A stretch of DNA of 64,000 nt from Clostridia bacterium (GTDB taxonomy: Bacteria > Bacillota > Clostridia > TANB77 > CAG-508): NCBI GenBank assembly GCA_017404545.1, contig JAFRCC010000018.1:514732-578731 (forward strand). The letters run 5' to 3'. Every line of letters starts with the position of its first letter. The first letter of the stretch is position 1. Positions 56,103 through 64,000 of this stretch are shown in pieces. Under the pieces are notes generated by a model. The model was given only the letters and a program-made list of their open reading frames with translations. It did not search any database and was not told the origin of the DNA. A program made the position numbers and the translations under genes.

Positions 56103-57797
56103 ATGAAACACACGTATTCCGGATACTTCCGGGTACACACATTTGCAATTGTCAGTGTTACCATACTGACTGCATTTGCCAAATTGTGCACATTTTTCTC
56201 TGCACAGGTCTTAAGTGATGTGGTTGACCAGATTTCTGAGCTTAACTTCACATTCTATGCCGTTCTTGAAACTGCAATCTTTCTTTTTGAGCTTGAGGTC
56301 GAGTACGCATTCTGCAACTTTCTGGCATGCAACACAGCTGAAAAGATTAAGAAATCAATTACAAGAAGGCTGCATATGGACCTCGGTAGAAAAATTGCAA
56401 ATGCTTCGCCGAAAACAGTTAAAATGACCAATAGCGTTGAACTTTCGGAAAAAATGCGTGAAGGAAATAATTTCGTAGAGGGAATTTATGGCATCTTTAA
56501 TCAGGTTTTTGCCATTCTTCTTGGAATTGCTGCACTCGTTTATACTTTTAAGTGCTCTCGAATTATCGGACTGATGTTTGTATTTTTCTTTATTATCGTT
56601 CTTATTATTCAGTTTACCATTATTAGTGAAATGATAAAAAAACGTAAAGAAGCATCATCAGCCTCAGACAACAGTAAAAAACTTTTGGTAGAGATTCTTC
56701 AAGGTTTTCCGGATGTAAAATCGCTTAGTCTTCTTGGTGGCTTGAAAACACATTTTTCTAACGCATTGGACAATGAATATGAGCTCAATATCGAATCTGC
56801 AAATATTGTAGTGAGAAACGAGTTATGGACAAATTGTATTTTATCTGTATACAAGCTGGCATTTCTCCTTATTAGCGCCTGGCTCATGCTAACAAAAGAT
56901 ATTACAAAGGGTAATTTCATTGCATTGTTCATGTACAGAAACTATGTATACGGACTTATCAACTCAATCCTGCTCATTGTAAAGGATAAGTCTCAAGTAA
57001 CCAATGCCAAAAAACGCATGAATGAGATTTTTGATTATGAAACCATTTTAGAAGATAAGTTTGGTTTAACCCAGCTTTATCCGATTATTGGTAACTTATC
57101 AATACGTAATCTCACCTCTTACTATGGTCAATCTAAAGTTCTTGACAACATCACACTGGACATTACAGCCGGTCAATTAGTTGCCATTGTTGGTAAGTCC
57201 GGTTGTGGCAAATCTACGTTGCTTAATATTCTTGGTAGGCAGGAAGATCTCTCATCAGGAACAATTCTTATTGATAACGTTGATATGTTAGAGCTTTCTG
57301 AATGGTCCTATCGTAAAGCCGTTGCCCTGATGCCCCAATTTCCTTTTATGTTTTCTATGACAATAAAGGAAAATCTGCTTCTTGCCAACCCTCGTGCAAC
57401 CGACGAAGAGCTCAAGAATGCACTCAAGCAGTGTTATGCCCTTGACTTTGTAAACTCATGTGGTGGATTAGATGCAGTATTAGAACCAAGTCAGTTAAGT
57501 GGGGGTCAACAGCAGCGTTTAGCATTAGCACGTATGGCCATCCGTGGCGGAAAGATTTTACTTCTCGACGAAAGCACTTCAGCTCTTGACAACATTGCCC
57601 AGGACGAGATTGTAAAAGTGATGCATGACGCTACAAAGAATGGACATACAATTTTACTTGTATCTCACCGCATTGCTCCGCTGAAAAAGGCAGACAAAGT
57701 TATTTTTATGGCAGATGGAAAAATCGTTGCACAAGGCAAATTTGACGAATTGTACAATAAATACGACGATTTCAGAACACTCATTGATCTTGACTAA
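56103..57797 (+). CDS. ABC exporter half-transporter (cassette 8)
   Basis: A 564-residue type I ABC exporter with an N-terminal six-helix membrane domain (residues 1 to about 310) fused to an ATPase. Walker A is GKSGCGKST, Q-loop is MPQFPF, signature is LSGGQQQRL, Walker B is ILLLDEST and H-loop is VSHR. It probably works as a homodimer exporting a lipid, peptide or drug. No partner gene or peptidase domain is present. It has its own promoter and two-way terminator, and the only recognisable function among the eight cassettes. Codon use is mixed, with more C-ending codons than flanking genes. Confidence 0.9.
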   Translation: MKHTYSGYFRVHTFAIVSVTILTAFAKLCTFFSAQVLSDVVDQISELNFTFYAVLETAIFLFELEVEYAFCNFLACNTAEKIKKSITRRLHMDLGRKIANASPKTVKMTNSVELSEKMREGNNFVEGIYGIFNQVFAILLGIAALVYTFKCSRIIGLMFVFFFIIVLIIQFTIISEMIKKRKEASSASDNSKKLLVEILQGFPDVKSLSLLGGLKTHFSNALDNEYELNIESANIVVRNELWTNCILSVYKLAFLLISAWLMLTKDITKGNFIALFMYRNYVYGLINSILLIVKDKSQVTNAKKRMNEIFDYETILEDKFGLTQLYPIIGNLSIRNLTSYYGQSKVLDNITLDITAGQLVAIVGKSGCGKSTLLNILGRQEDLSSGTILIDNVDMLELSEWSYRKAVALMPQFPFMFSMTIKENLLLANPRATDEELKNALKQCYALDFVNSCGGLDAVLEPSQLSGGQQQRLALARMAIRGGKILLLDESTSALDNIAQDEIVKVMHDATKNGHTILLVSHRIAPLKKADKVIFMADGKIVAQGKFDELYNKYDDFRTLIDLD

Positions 57798-57800
57798 AAC

Positions 57801-57845
57801 AAGAGACCAAACGCATTTACATGCGCTCGGTCTCTTAAATTTTGA
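57801..57845. terminator. Two-way terminator after the ABC exporter
   Basis: AAGAGACC (57801-57808) pairs with GGTCTCTT (57829-57836), and inside it CGCAT pairs with ATGCG, followed by AAATTTTG on plus and TTTTAG on minus. Confidence 0.83.
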
Positions 57846-57880
57846 AACTCCGATTTTTATCCTTTATGACATTTTAAGTT

Positions 57881-58258
57881 TTAACGTTCATCTTCAACGT
57901 ACAAAGAAATAATACTAATTAATAGTAACATTATCCCTACAATTGGATAAATCAAAATTTTTGAATTCGTTGTTCCATATATATCTAAAAATCCTTTTAT
58001 AAAACTCCCAAAAATAAATGTAGCTATACTCGCATTATATAAGTTATTTACTGCTACTGATGGCATTTTTATTTTACATATAAAACTTGGAATTACAACT
58101 CCCATCACTAATGGAATTAAAAAGGCTCCTAACATAAATACAGAATATACCTGATGACTAAATAATTCATATATCAAGCCAAATATTAAACATATAGTAC
58201 TTATTATTAAGAAGTTCATTCGCTTGTTTTTTATATCTTTAATATCCAATATATACAA
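57881..58258 (-). CDS. Four-helix membrane protein
   Basis: A 125-residue integral membrane protein with four helices (about 15-32, 38-57, 72-92 and 99-119). I do not recognise a family with a known role. The TTG start at 58258 lies 11 bases after AAAGGAG inside the previous gene's end; an ATG 13 codons later (58219) is the alternative but lacks a binding site. It overlaps the phosphodiester glycosidase gene and is probably the last gene of the surface-polymer cluster. Confidence 0.65.
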   Translation of the reverse strand: MYILDIKDIKNKRMNFLIISTICLIFGLIYELFSHQVYSVFMLGAFLIPLVMGVVIPSFICKIKMPSVAVNNLYNASIATFIFGSFIKGFLDIYGTTNSKILIYPIVGIMLLLISIISLYVEDER

Positions 58259-59132
58259 TGTCGCTTACACTCCTTTCTGTAATTCTATTTCCATTCGTTG
58301 TTGGTTTATTAACTAGATTTCCATTAAAATACATAGCAGATGATCCTCCGCCATCTAAATTATATGCTGTTTCTACACCTAAATTTTTCATAAAACCAGC
58401 AAGTTCGTATAATGATAGACCTTTGCTTTCATTTGTTCTTCCGTCTGACACGACAAATACGTAGTGTAAATCATCTATTTTTCCTATAGCAGTTCTTGGA
58501 TTATTTGCCATTGCTTTTGCCACTTCGGTATTTGTTGATACAATAATTTCGCCATTATCAACTAAACCTGGTCCAAACGATAAGATATTGTATGCGCCAT
58601 TATCTAGCAAATCTGTAGCAGAAATTTGCTCTTCGTTTATTATTCCAAAGCTTCCGTCTTTATATATAACCAAATCCTGTCTGTTTTTTGTAGCCGTTTG
58701 TCTATATAAAACTCCATTTTTTAATACATATCCATTTTCTTGTACTCCGTAATAGTCTCCATTAATGGCTAAAATCGCATTTACCTCGGTTGCCATTTCC
58801 GTTGTTTTGGCAGTTATATTCTTTCCAAACGTACCTTTAGCAAATGCAGTTTTCAAATACGCAATATCAACTATTTGAATATCAGCAACATATATTGTTG
58901 TATCGTTTTGCCTATATTCTTTTAGGTTTATTTTTACATTATCATCCTCATATGAAGTATCCGTTTTGTAAGTCATGCCTGATGACTTTGTTTGAGTATC
59001 TAATAATTCATAATCTGCTGATATTGTTTCTCCTGTATAAACCTGTTTTAATACAAGCGTATCTAGCACCATGTATATAGAAAAAATTATTAATACTATA
59101 ATATAAGTGGTTATAAATCCATATTTTTTCAA
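58239..59132 (-). CDS. Membrane-anchored phosphodiester glycosidase (NAGPA type)
   Basis: A 297-residue protein with an N-terminal membrane helix (about 7-25) and a phosphodiester glycosidase domain (DUF2233), typified by AILAINGDYYGVQENGYVLKNG, NNPRTAIGKID and ETAYNLDGGGSSAMYFNG in parts. This family cleaves sugar-phosphodiester bonds such as those capping glycans or in teichoic-like polymers. The TTG start overlaps the upstream gene's TGA. Its place after a glycosyltransferase and near a VTC polymerase supports a role in a phosphate-containing surface polymer. Confidence 0.87.
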   Translation of the reverse strand: MKKYGFITTYIIVLIIFSIYMVLDTLVLKQVYTGETISADYELLDTQTKSSGMTYKTDTSYEDDNVKINLKEYRQNDTTIYVADIQIVDIAYLKTAFAKGTFGKNITAKTTEMATEVNAILAINGDYYGVQENGYVLKNGVLYRQTATKNRQDLVIYKDGSFGIINEEQISATDLLDNGAYNILSFGPGLVDNGEIIVSTNTEVAKAMANNPRTAIGKIDDLHYVFVVSDGRTNESKGLSLYELAGFMKNLGVETAYNLDGGGSSAMYFNGNLVNKPTTNGNRITERSVSDIVYIGY

Positions 59133-60220
59133 TTTAACACTTCCTTTCCACGCCTCGTATTTCTTCTATTTATTTTGTGCTTAATATTTTTTATTTTTGA
59201 TTCTTTAAATACAAATCTCTTCTGTATAAACCAGCTAAATATAAACAAACAAATCTCTACAACAATTTTTGATACGAAAGGATTCCAATTAAATATATTA
59301 ACAAAAATGCTTAGTAGTGCAGTATTTACTGCTAATATAAATATTGCTAATAAACCATATTCTATAGCAGATTTATACAATTTCTTTTTGCTCTTAAATA
59401 CTATTTTTTTGTTTATTGCATAATTAAATATAGAGCTTAATGCTCTGGCAGTTATATTAGAAAATCCTATGGCACCTGTAATTATATAAGCTATGCTATA
59501 CAAAATGTAGTCAGCAATAAAGCTTGATATTGATGACAACAAAAATTTTAGCGGCTCTTTATATATCAAATACGAATCTTTAATAGCTCTAAAATGTGAA
59601 CCTGAGTTATTGTCTATATAAATAGTTTTTATTTCAACTTCTTTTATTTCTATATCTGATGATGCACAATCCATTAGCATATTCATCTCATATTCATACC
59701 TACTTCCTTCTGTCTCTAATAATTTCTTTGCTATTTTATACGAAAAAGCCCTTAATCCTGTTTGAGTATCATAAACTTTTTTTCCAGTTACTAGCTTAAA
59801 GAAAAGCATTGAAAACCTATTACCCAATTTACTTCTAAATGGTGTATTTTTTTCTCTTAATCTTTTTCCTAAAACTAAACATTCATCGTTATTTTCCAGG
59901 CATTCTAGCAATTTAACAGCATCTTCAACTGTATGTTGACCATCTGAATCCATAGTTACAATTTCAAAATTTGTTTTATATTTTTCTATAATGTATTTTA
60001 TACCAGTCTTTAATGCATATCCTTTTCCACAATTTTTCTCATACGAAATAACTTTGCAGCTTCTTTCAATCGCACTAAAAATATTTCTATACTTAATGCC
60101 ACTTCCATCGTCTACAACTACAATGTCAAATTTTTCATATAAAACATTCTTTAGTTTATTTACAATTTCTATAAGGTTTTCATCTGGTTCATATGCAGGA
60201 ATTAAAGCAATTTTATGCAT
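59129..60220 (-). CDS. GT2 glycosyltransferase fused to GtrA-like membrane domain
   Basis: A 363-residue fusion. Residues 1-220 are a GT2, dolichol-phosphate-mannose-synthase-like domain (IALIPAYEP, VVVDDGSG, TMDSDGQHTVED, GKRLREKNTPFRS). Residues about 228-345 are four helices of the GtrA type (SSISSFIADYILYSIAYII, FNYAINKKIVFKS). Such fusions move a sugar from a nucleotide donor to a lipid carrier and help flip it. The ATG at 60220 has AAGGAGG 7 bases upstream; the longer frame lacks one. Confidence 0.9.
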   Translation of the reverse strand: MHKIALIPAYEPDENLIEIVNKLKNVLYEKFDIVVVDDGSGIKYRNIFSAIERSCKVISYEKNCGKGYALKTGIKYIIEKYKTNFEIVTMDSDGQHTVEDAVKLLECLENNDECLVLGKRLREKNTPFRSKLGNRFSMLFFKLVTGKKVYDTQTGLRAFSYKIAKKLLETEGSRYEYEMNMLMDCASSDIEIKEVEIKTIYIDNNSGSHFRAIKDSYLIYKEPLKFLLSSISSFIADYILYSIAYIITGAIGFSNITARALSSIFNYAINKKIVFKSKKKLYKSAIEYGLLAIFILAVNTALLSIFVNIFNWNPFVSKIVVEICLFIFSWFIQKRFVFKESKIKNIKHKINRRNTRRGKEVLN

Positions 60221-60236
60221 ATTAAGACCTCCTTTT

Positions 60237-62237
60237 TTATTTATTTTGTTTGTTTTGACCCCCCTTATTTCCATTTATTTGTCCTTTTGAGTTAGTATTT
60301 GAATTTACATTTTTTTGACCAGATTGGTCAGAGCTTCTCATATCGCCCTGACCTCCTTGGTTATTATTGCTCTGGCCATTTGAATTAGAGTTATCTCCAC
60401 CATCCATTTGACCACCATTCATGCCACCTCTATTCATTCCGCCATTCATGCCTCCGTTCATACCACCTGTTGTTAAGTTAGATGTTACAATACTTGTTAA
60501 TTCTTGGCTTCCCGAAGCTGTTCCATTTACATATAGTGTATATGTTTCACCTTGTTTTAAACTTGAATTTGAGAAAGTAACTGCGCCATATGTTTTTGTT
60601 GTTTTTACATCTGCTATTGTACTTCCGCTTGAATCTTTTAATACAATCTCATCACCTGATTTTCCAGATATACTAAAACATATGCTATATTGTTTTGATG
60701 AATTAGATGGATTTTGCCACATTCCTGTTGCTCCATATACTATTAAAGTTCCTCCGTTCATATTGAATGTACTATCATAATCTAGTGCACCATTTCCATT
60801 ACTTGTTGTTCCCGATACAGTAACGTCTCCGCCATTTATTTCCATTGAGCCATTAGAATCTAATCCATCTCCATCGGCATTAACATAGATTGTGCCCCCA
60901 TTTATTACTAACTTACGATTTCCATCATTTACATTTGAGAAATTATCTCTTCCATATCCCATTCCAGATGAATCGTTTCCACCACTTACGTTAACGCCAT
61001 CGTCAGATGCTGTAATAGAGATATTACCTCCATTAAATTCAATATAGTTTGCCTCAACGCCTTCATAAGATTTTGTAATGTCTACTGTTCCTCCATTTAT
61101 AATTACGTTTGTATCAGCATGAATTCCATCATCACCTGATGATAATAAAATTTTTCCATCATTTATAATTACATAATAATTTGAATGAATTGTATCGTCC
61201 GTACTTGTTATTGAAATTGTTCCACCATTTATTGTTATTTCTTTGCCAGATTTTAACCCTTTGCTACTTGAAGAATCTGTTTCAGATGTTGCTACCTGCG
61301 CATTATTTTGCCCTGGTCTTCCAAAATCTTCTTGATGAGTATTATCTACTTCACCTGTTGTTTTTATAGTAATCTCTCCATCAGTAATATTTATAACTTG
61401 CTCTGCTTGAATTCCGTCTGCCTCAGCATTTACATTTATTTTTCCACCTTTAATTAACACATATCCTAAAGATTCATCTGAATCGTTTGTTGACTTTATT
61501 CCGTCACCTTTAGCATTAACTGTAACATTTGCATTTTTTAGCTCTACGGAATCTTTTCCTCTAATTCCATCATCAGCTGAATTAATAATTATAGTACTAT
61601 CTATTATTTTTAAAGTGTCTTTGCTTGCAATTCCATCTTTGTAGTTAGCTGTTACTTTTAAAGTTCCGCTCCCTGTAATTTTTAAATCCGCCTTAGAGAA
61701 TATTGCACTATCTGGCTCTTCATCCTCGTTTAAATTTGTATATGTTGCTGCGTCTACAATTGTACTTGTTGTTCCATTTGGTAAACTTATTGTTACAAGC
61801 TTAGCTTTCATAACGCTTATTGCCGCAGTATTTAAACTTGTTATTGATGCATTATTTAGTACTAATACAACCTCATCATCCTTTGTTGCTTCAACAACTA
61901 CGTTAGCATCTGATGCAGTACCAGAAAAATAGTAAACACCTGCTTTAGTTATATTTATTGTTTTATCAGATATAGAAACCCCGTTTCCTTCTGCACTTAA
62001 ATTCGATAAATCAATCTTGGCATCGTAATTTGTATATGTTTCTGATTCATCCTCTGTAATTTTTAAATCTGTACTAGTACTTATTACACTTACCTCATCA
62101 CTACTTGCATTTTCCTCTGTTTGTGCCGTACTATTATTTGTTCCAATTTGCCCAGTTACTTGTTGTGCTAGTAGTGCCACAATTAGTATTGATGCAATAC
62201 CTCCTAAAAGTCCTAAAATTATTTTCTTTTTATTCAT
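60237..62237 (-). CDS. Exported carbohydrate-binding beta-helix protein (Cthe_2159 family)
   Basis: A 666-residue secreted protein with an N-terminal hydrophobic signal or anchor (residues 5-25), then a repetitive beta-helix of units such as INGGTISITSTDDTIHSN and INADADGIQ-like turns. This is the Cthe_2159 family, reported to bind acidic polysaccharide with calcium. The C-terminal 90 residues are low-complexity Gly/Met/Asn/Gln repeats (MNGGMNGGMNRGGMNGG), which look disordered. The gene joins the DUF4956 and VTC genes without gaps, a known three-gene association. Confidence 0.88.
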   Translation of the reverse strand: MNKKKIILGLLGGIASILIVALLAQQVTGQIGTNNSTAQTEENASSDEVSVISTSTDLKITEDESETYTNYDAKIDLSNLSAEGNGVSISDKTINITKAGVYYFSGTASDANVVVEATKDDEVVLVLNNASITSLNTAAISVMKAKLVTISLPNGTTSTIVDAATYTNLNEDEEPDSAIFSKADLKITGSGTLKVTANYKDGIASKDTLKIIDSTIIINSADDGIRGKDSVELKNANVTVNAKGDGIKSTNDSDESLGYVLIKGGKINVNAEADGIQAEQVINITDGEITIKTTGEVDNTHQEDFGRPGQNNAQVATSETDSSSSKGLKSGKEITINGGTISITSTDDTIHSNYYVIINDGKILLSSGDDGIHADTNVIINGGTVDITKSYEGVEANYIEFNGGNISITASDDGVNVSGGNDSSGMGYGRDNFSNVNDGNRKLVINGGTIYVNADGDGLDSNGSMEINGGDVTVSGTTSNGNGALDYDSTFNMNGGTLIVYGATGMWQNPSNSSKQYSICFSISGKSGDEIVLKDSSGSTIADVKTTKTYGAVTFSNSSLKQGETYTLYVNGTASGSQELTSIVTSNLTTGGMNGGMNGGMNRGGMNGGQMDGGDNSNSNGQSNNNQGGQGDMRSSDQSGQKNVNSNTNSKGQINGNKGGQNKQNK

Positions 62238-62911
62238 TATAATTCCACCTCACTTAGCTCTGGTCTTTCAAGAAGAACAGTCATATTTCCATTTCTAATT
62301 CTAATTTCATCTATAAATTGTTTTTCTCTTGAGTCTTTTTTCATACTAATAAGATATGTCAATTCATAAGTGCTTCCCATATTTGTTGTTTTGGCCTTTC
62401 TTAGTTCGTATTTTGTTGTATGTTTTTTCAATAAATCTTTGAAAACTTCATCATAATCGAGATTCTCTGGAATAACAATTTTTAATCTTCTTTGAGAATT
62501 GTCTACAGATTTATTTAATACAGATGTATATACAAACATTAATATTGCCACGACAATTGTTACAACTACACTTAACCATATATAGCCTAAACCTAAAGCA
62601 GATCCTATAGCCATTGCCCAAAATACACTAACAATTTCTTTTGAGTTACCTGGCATACTTCTAAATCTAACTAAACTAAATGCCCCAGCAACTGCAAGTG
62701 AAACCTCAACCTGACCACTTGCTAGCAATATAATAACCTCAACAAGTACTGGTAAAATTCCAAGTGTTAATAAAAAATTCTGAGTTGTTTTTGTTGTTGC
62801 TTTGTGTGTATAACTAATAACAATTCCTAAAATAATTGCAACTCCTAAACATAATAAACAATTTTGCACGCTTTCTGTAGCCTTTACTACTCTAAAAATA
62901 TTTTCTAACAT
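62237..62911 (-). CDS. DUF4956 membrane protein
   Basis: A 224-residue protein with four or five helices in residues 17-155 and a soluble C-terminal domain of about 75 residues. The GAFSLVRFRSMPGNSKEIVSVFWAMAIG stretch in the centre is the hallmark of DUF4956. The family is found beside VTC-domain and spore-coat kinase-like CotH genes; no CotH is present here. Its stop overlaps the start of the beta-helix gene by one base. Confidence 0.9.
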   Translation of the reverse strand: MLENIFRVVKATESVQNCLLCLGVAIILGIVISYTHKATTKTTQNFLLTLGILPVLVEVIILLASGQVEVSLAVAGAFSLVRFRSMPGNSKEIVSVFWAMAIGSALGLGYIWLSVVVTIVVAILMFVYTSVLNKSVDNSQRRLKIVIPENLDYDEVFKDLLKKHTTKYELRKAKTTNMGSTYELTYLISMKKDSREKQFIDEIRIRNGNMTVLLERPELSEVEL

Positions 62912-62972
62912 AATTCTATTCCTCCATTTTCTTTATTCTAAACATTTCTTTATATAAAAACTTTTGTTTATC

Positions 62973-63686
62973 CTAGATTACACAGCTCTCATAATCGTTT
63001 GCTTCTAGTATTAATTGTGTATATGCTTCGCCATATTTTGAAAAACCACATGGACTAATTTTAACTTCATTTAATATTTTTACTAACCACATTGGCATTG
63101 CACCTAAAGTTTTTATTTCCATTACGTACAAATCTTGGTCTAATATATTTGTTCCGTAATTTTCAGAATCCAACCTAATATCATATGGTCTTGCTATAAT
63201 GTTGCTATCAAATGTAATTCTCATATCTCTATCATCTTTTTGATAGAAAGCTTCTCTGCTATACGATAAATACATTGCTGGCCTCAATTGATACTTTTCA
63301 AAGTAATAGTCAAGCTCTCTTTTTATTTGTGTATTTTCAATATTAGGTGATGAACCATTTTCAACGTATCTTTCTAAATCTGAAAGCTTCATTTCAATCC
63401 TTCTTTTTCCAACAACACCATCATATTTTCTTTTTATTTCTAAAAATACTTTGCTATCTTTATTTGGTTTATTGTAACTTCTTGCTCTTACCTTATCTTT
63501 AAAAAATGGCTTTGTTATTGAGTGACTTATTAAATCGTACATCTCCGAATCAAAATATATATTTCTAATTGTGCTCTTACCATGCTCATCCTCTACCATA
63601 TATTCATCCGAATATTTTCTTAACTCTATATATTGTTTTTTACTAATAATATATTTCTTTTCAACTCTTCTAAAAATATCGCCCAT
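62973..63686 (-). CDS. VTC-domain polyphosphate polymerase-like protein
   Basis: A 237-residue VTC/CYTH-superfamily tunnel protein. The basic and acidic residues of the phosphate tunnel appear in RRVEKKYIISKKQY, STIRNIYFDS, KVRARSYNK, FLEIKRKYDGVVGKRR and YVMEIKTLGAMP. In yeast Vtc4 this fold makes polyphosphate from ATP. In bacteria it travels with DUF4956 and surface proteins, and its product is not well defined. It is the first gene of the cluster. Confidence 0.9.
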   Translation of the reverse strand: MGDIFRRVEKKYIISKKQYIELRKYSDEYMVEDEHGKSTIRNIYFDSEMYDLISHSITKPFFKDKVRARSYNKPNKDSKVFLEIKRKYDGVVGKRRIEMKLSDLERYVENGSSPNIENTQIKRELDYYFEKYQLRPAMYLSYSREAFYQKDDRDMRITFDSNIIARPYDIRLDSENYGTNILDQDLYVMEIKTLGAMPMWLVKILNEVKISPCGFSKYGEAYTQLILEANDYESCVI

Positions 63687-64000
63687 AAAATCAATTCCTT
63701 TCCCAATTAAAGTAATTATTAGTTGTACAAGATTTATAATCTAACTTCATTATTAGTATTTTAGAAGATGAAACTTAAAGTTACCTTAAATTTTGTAAAC
63801 AATTCTGTTTTTTATGATTTTATGTTTTCGAAGAACAATAGCGGACATTATGATATTTCCTATAATAGAACAATAGCGGACATTATGACAATTGCAAAAG
63901 ACAAAATTTAATGCAAATGTCCGCGTAATTGTTCGTGCGCGAAAATTTCGCAGAAATTTTCTGTGCAATGTTAGCGAAGCCTTTATATTATAGGAATTCC
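63687..64000. other. Gene-free right edge with transposon-end repeats
   Basis: The last 314 bases hold no convincing gene. They hold two direct repeats, an inverted repeat and a short palindromic stretch (GCGCGAAAATTTCGC, 63937-63951). Confidence 0.6.
63832..63934. repeat. Insertion-sequence-end-like repeats
   Basis: AGAACAATAGCGGACATTATGA occurs twice as a direct repeat (63832-63853, 63867-63888; 35 bases apart). An inverted partial copy, AATGTCCGCGTAATTGTTCG, lies at 63915-63934. Repeated terminal motifs of this type are typical of IS21-like elements. A transposase, if any, would lie beyond the window. Confidence 0.65.

Noticed and set aside
63786..63968. 60-codon minus-strand frame at the right edge
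   Set aside because: It runs through the transposon-end repeats, lacks a good ribosome binding site and has an unlikely composition.

Overview
The window is a stretch of AT-rich chromosome that looks like an uncultured low-G+C Firmicute of the Clostridia type. The evidence is the Gram-positive S10-spc-alpha ribosomal cluster with infA, map and adk inside it, a zinc-ribbon S14, the ylxM-ffh-rpsP-khpA-rimM-trmD-rplS operon, strong AGGAGG ribosome binding sites, near-consensus sigma-A promoters with 17-base spacers, and the diaminopimelate aminotransferase (dapL) route to lysine and peptidoglycan. No rRNA, tRNA or CRISPR array was recognised. Almost all resident genes lie on the minus strand.

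Layout. 1-3665: a polysaccharide deacetylase cut by the left edge, and polA. 3721-7276: a zinc-uptake operon (small metal-linked membrane protein, znuA, znuC, znuB, DUF1980-like exported protein) behind a promoter whose spacer is an 18-base palindrome. 7760-11034: an ABC-2 exporter. 11098-14647: dnaE, with its last 75 or so codons thrown out of frame. 14691-17780: a monofunctional transglycosylase, two orphan genes, a transposon-end-like cluster of repeats and a DUF445 protein. 17815-22489: a decayed gene, then the rplS-to-ylxM operon. 22518-27326: a HAD phosphatase, dCMP deaminase, comF, recD2 and a small glycosyltransferase-like protein. 27430-44418: the ribosomal protein cluster from rpsJ down to rplQ, with a perfect promoter and a 240-base leader, no rpmD, and several unusually long gene spacers bounded by inverted repeats. 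44509-54008: a GH3 glycosidase, dapF-dapL, and guaB-(96-aa ORF)-guaA. 55136-63686: an exported SH3b-CAP protein and a surface-polymer-like cluster (VTC domain, DUF4956, calcium/polysaccharide-binding beta-helix type protein, GT2-GtrA glycosyltransferase, phosphodiester glycosidase). 63832-63934: repeats resembling the end of an insertion sequence.

The most unusual feature is a scattered set of eight self-contained cassettes: 7291-7736, 15483-16613, 46331-46904, 49123-49855, 49870-50511, 54040-54658, 54738-55040 and 55983-57845. Each carries one gene (two in one case), usually of no recognised family and in several cases visibly richer in G+C and in C/G-ending codons than its neighbours. Each has a sigma-A-like promoter with a 17-base spacer, a strong ribosome binding site and a compact intrinsic terminator. 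Five lie tail-to-tail with a resident gene and appear to share a two-way terminator with it. Two have long leaders that fold into several strong hairpins. They look like separately acquired, independently expressed accessory genes placed in gaps between housekeeping operons without disrupting them. Their function cannot be read from sequence alone.
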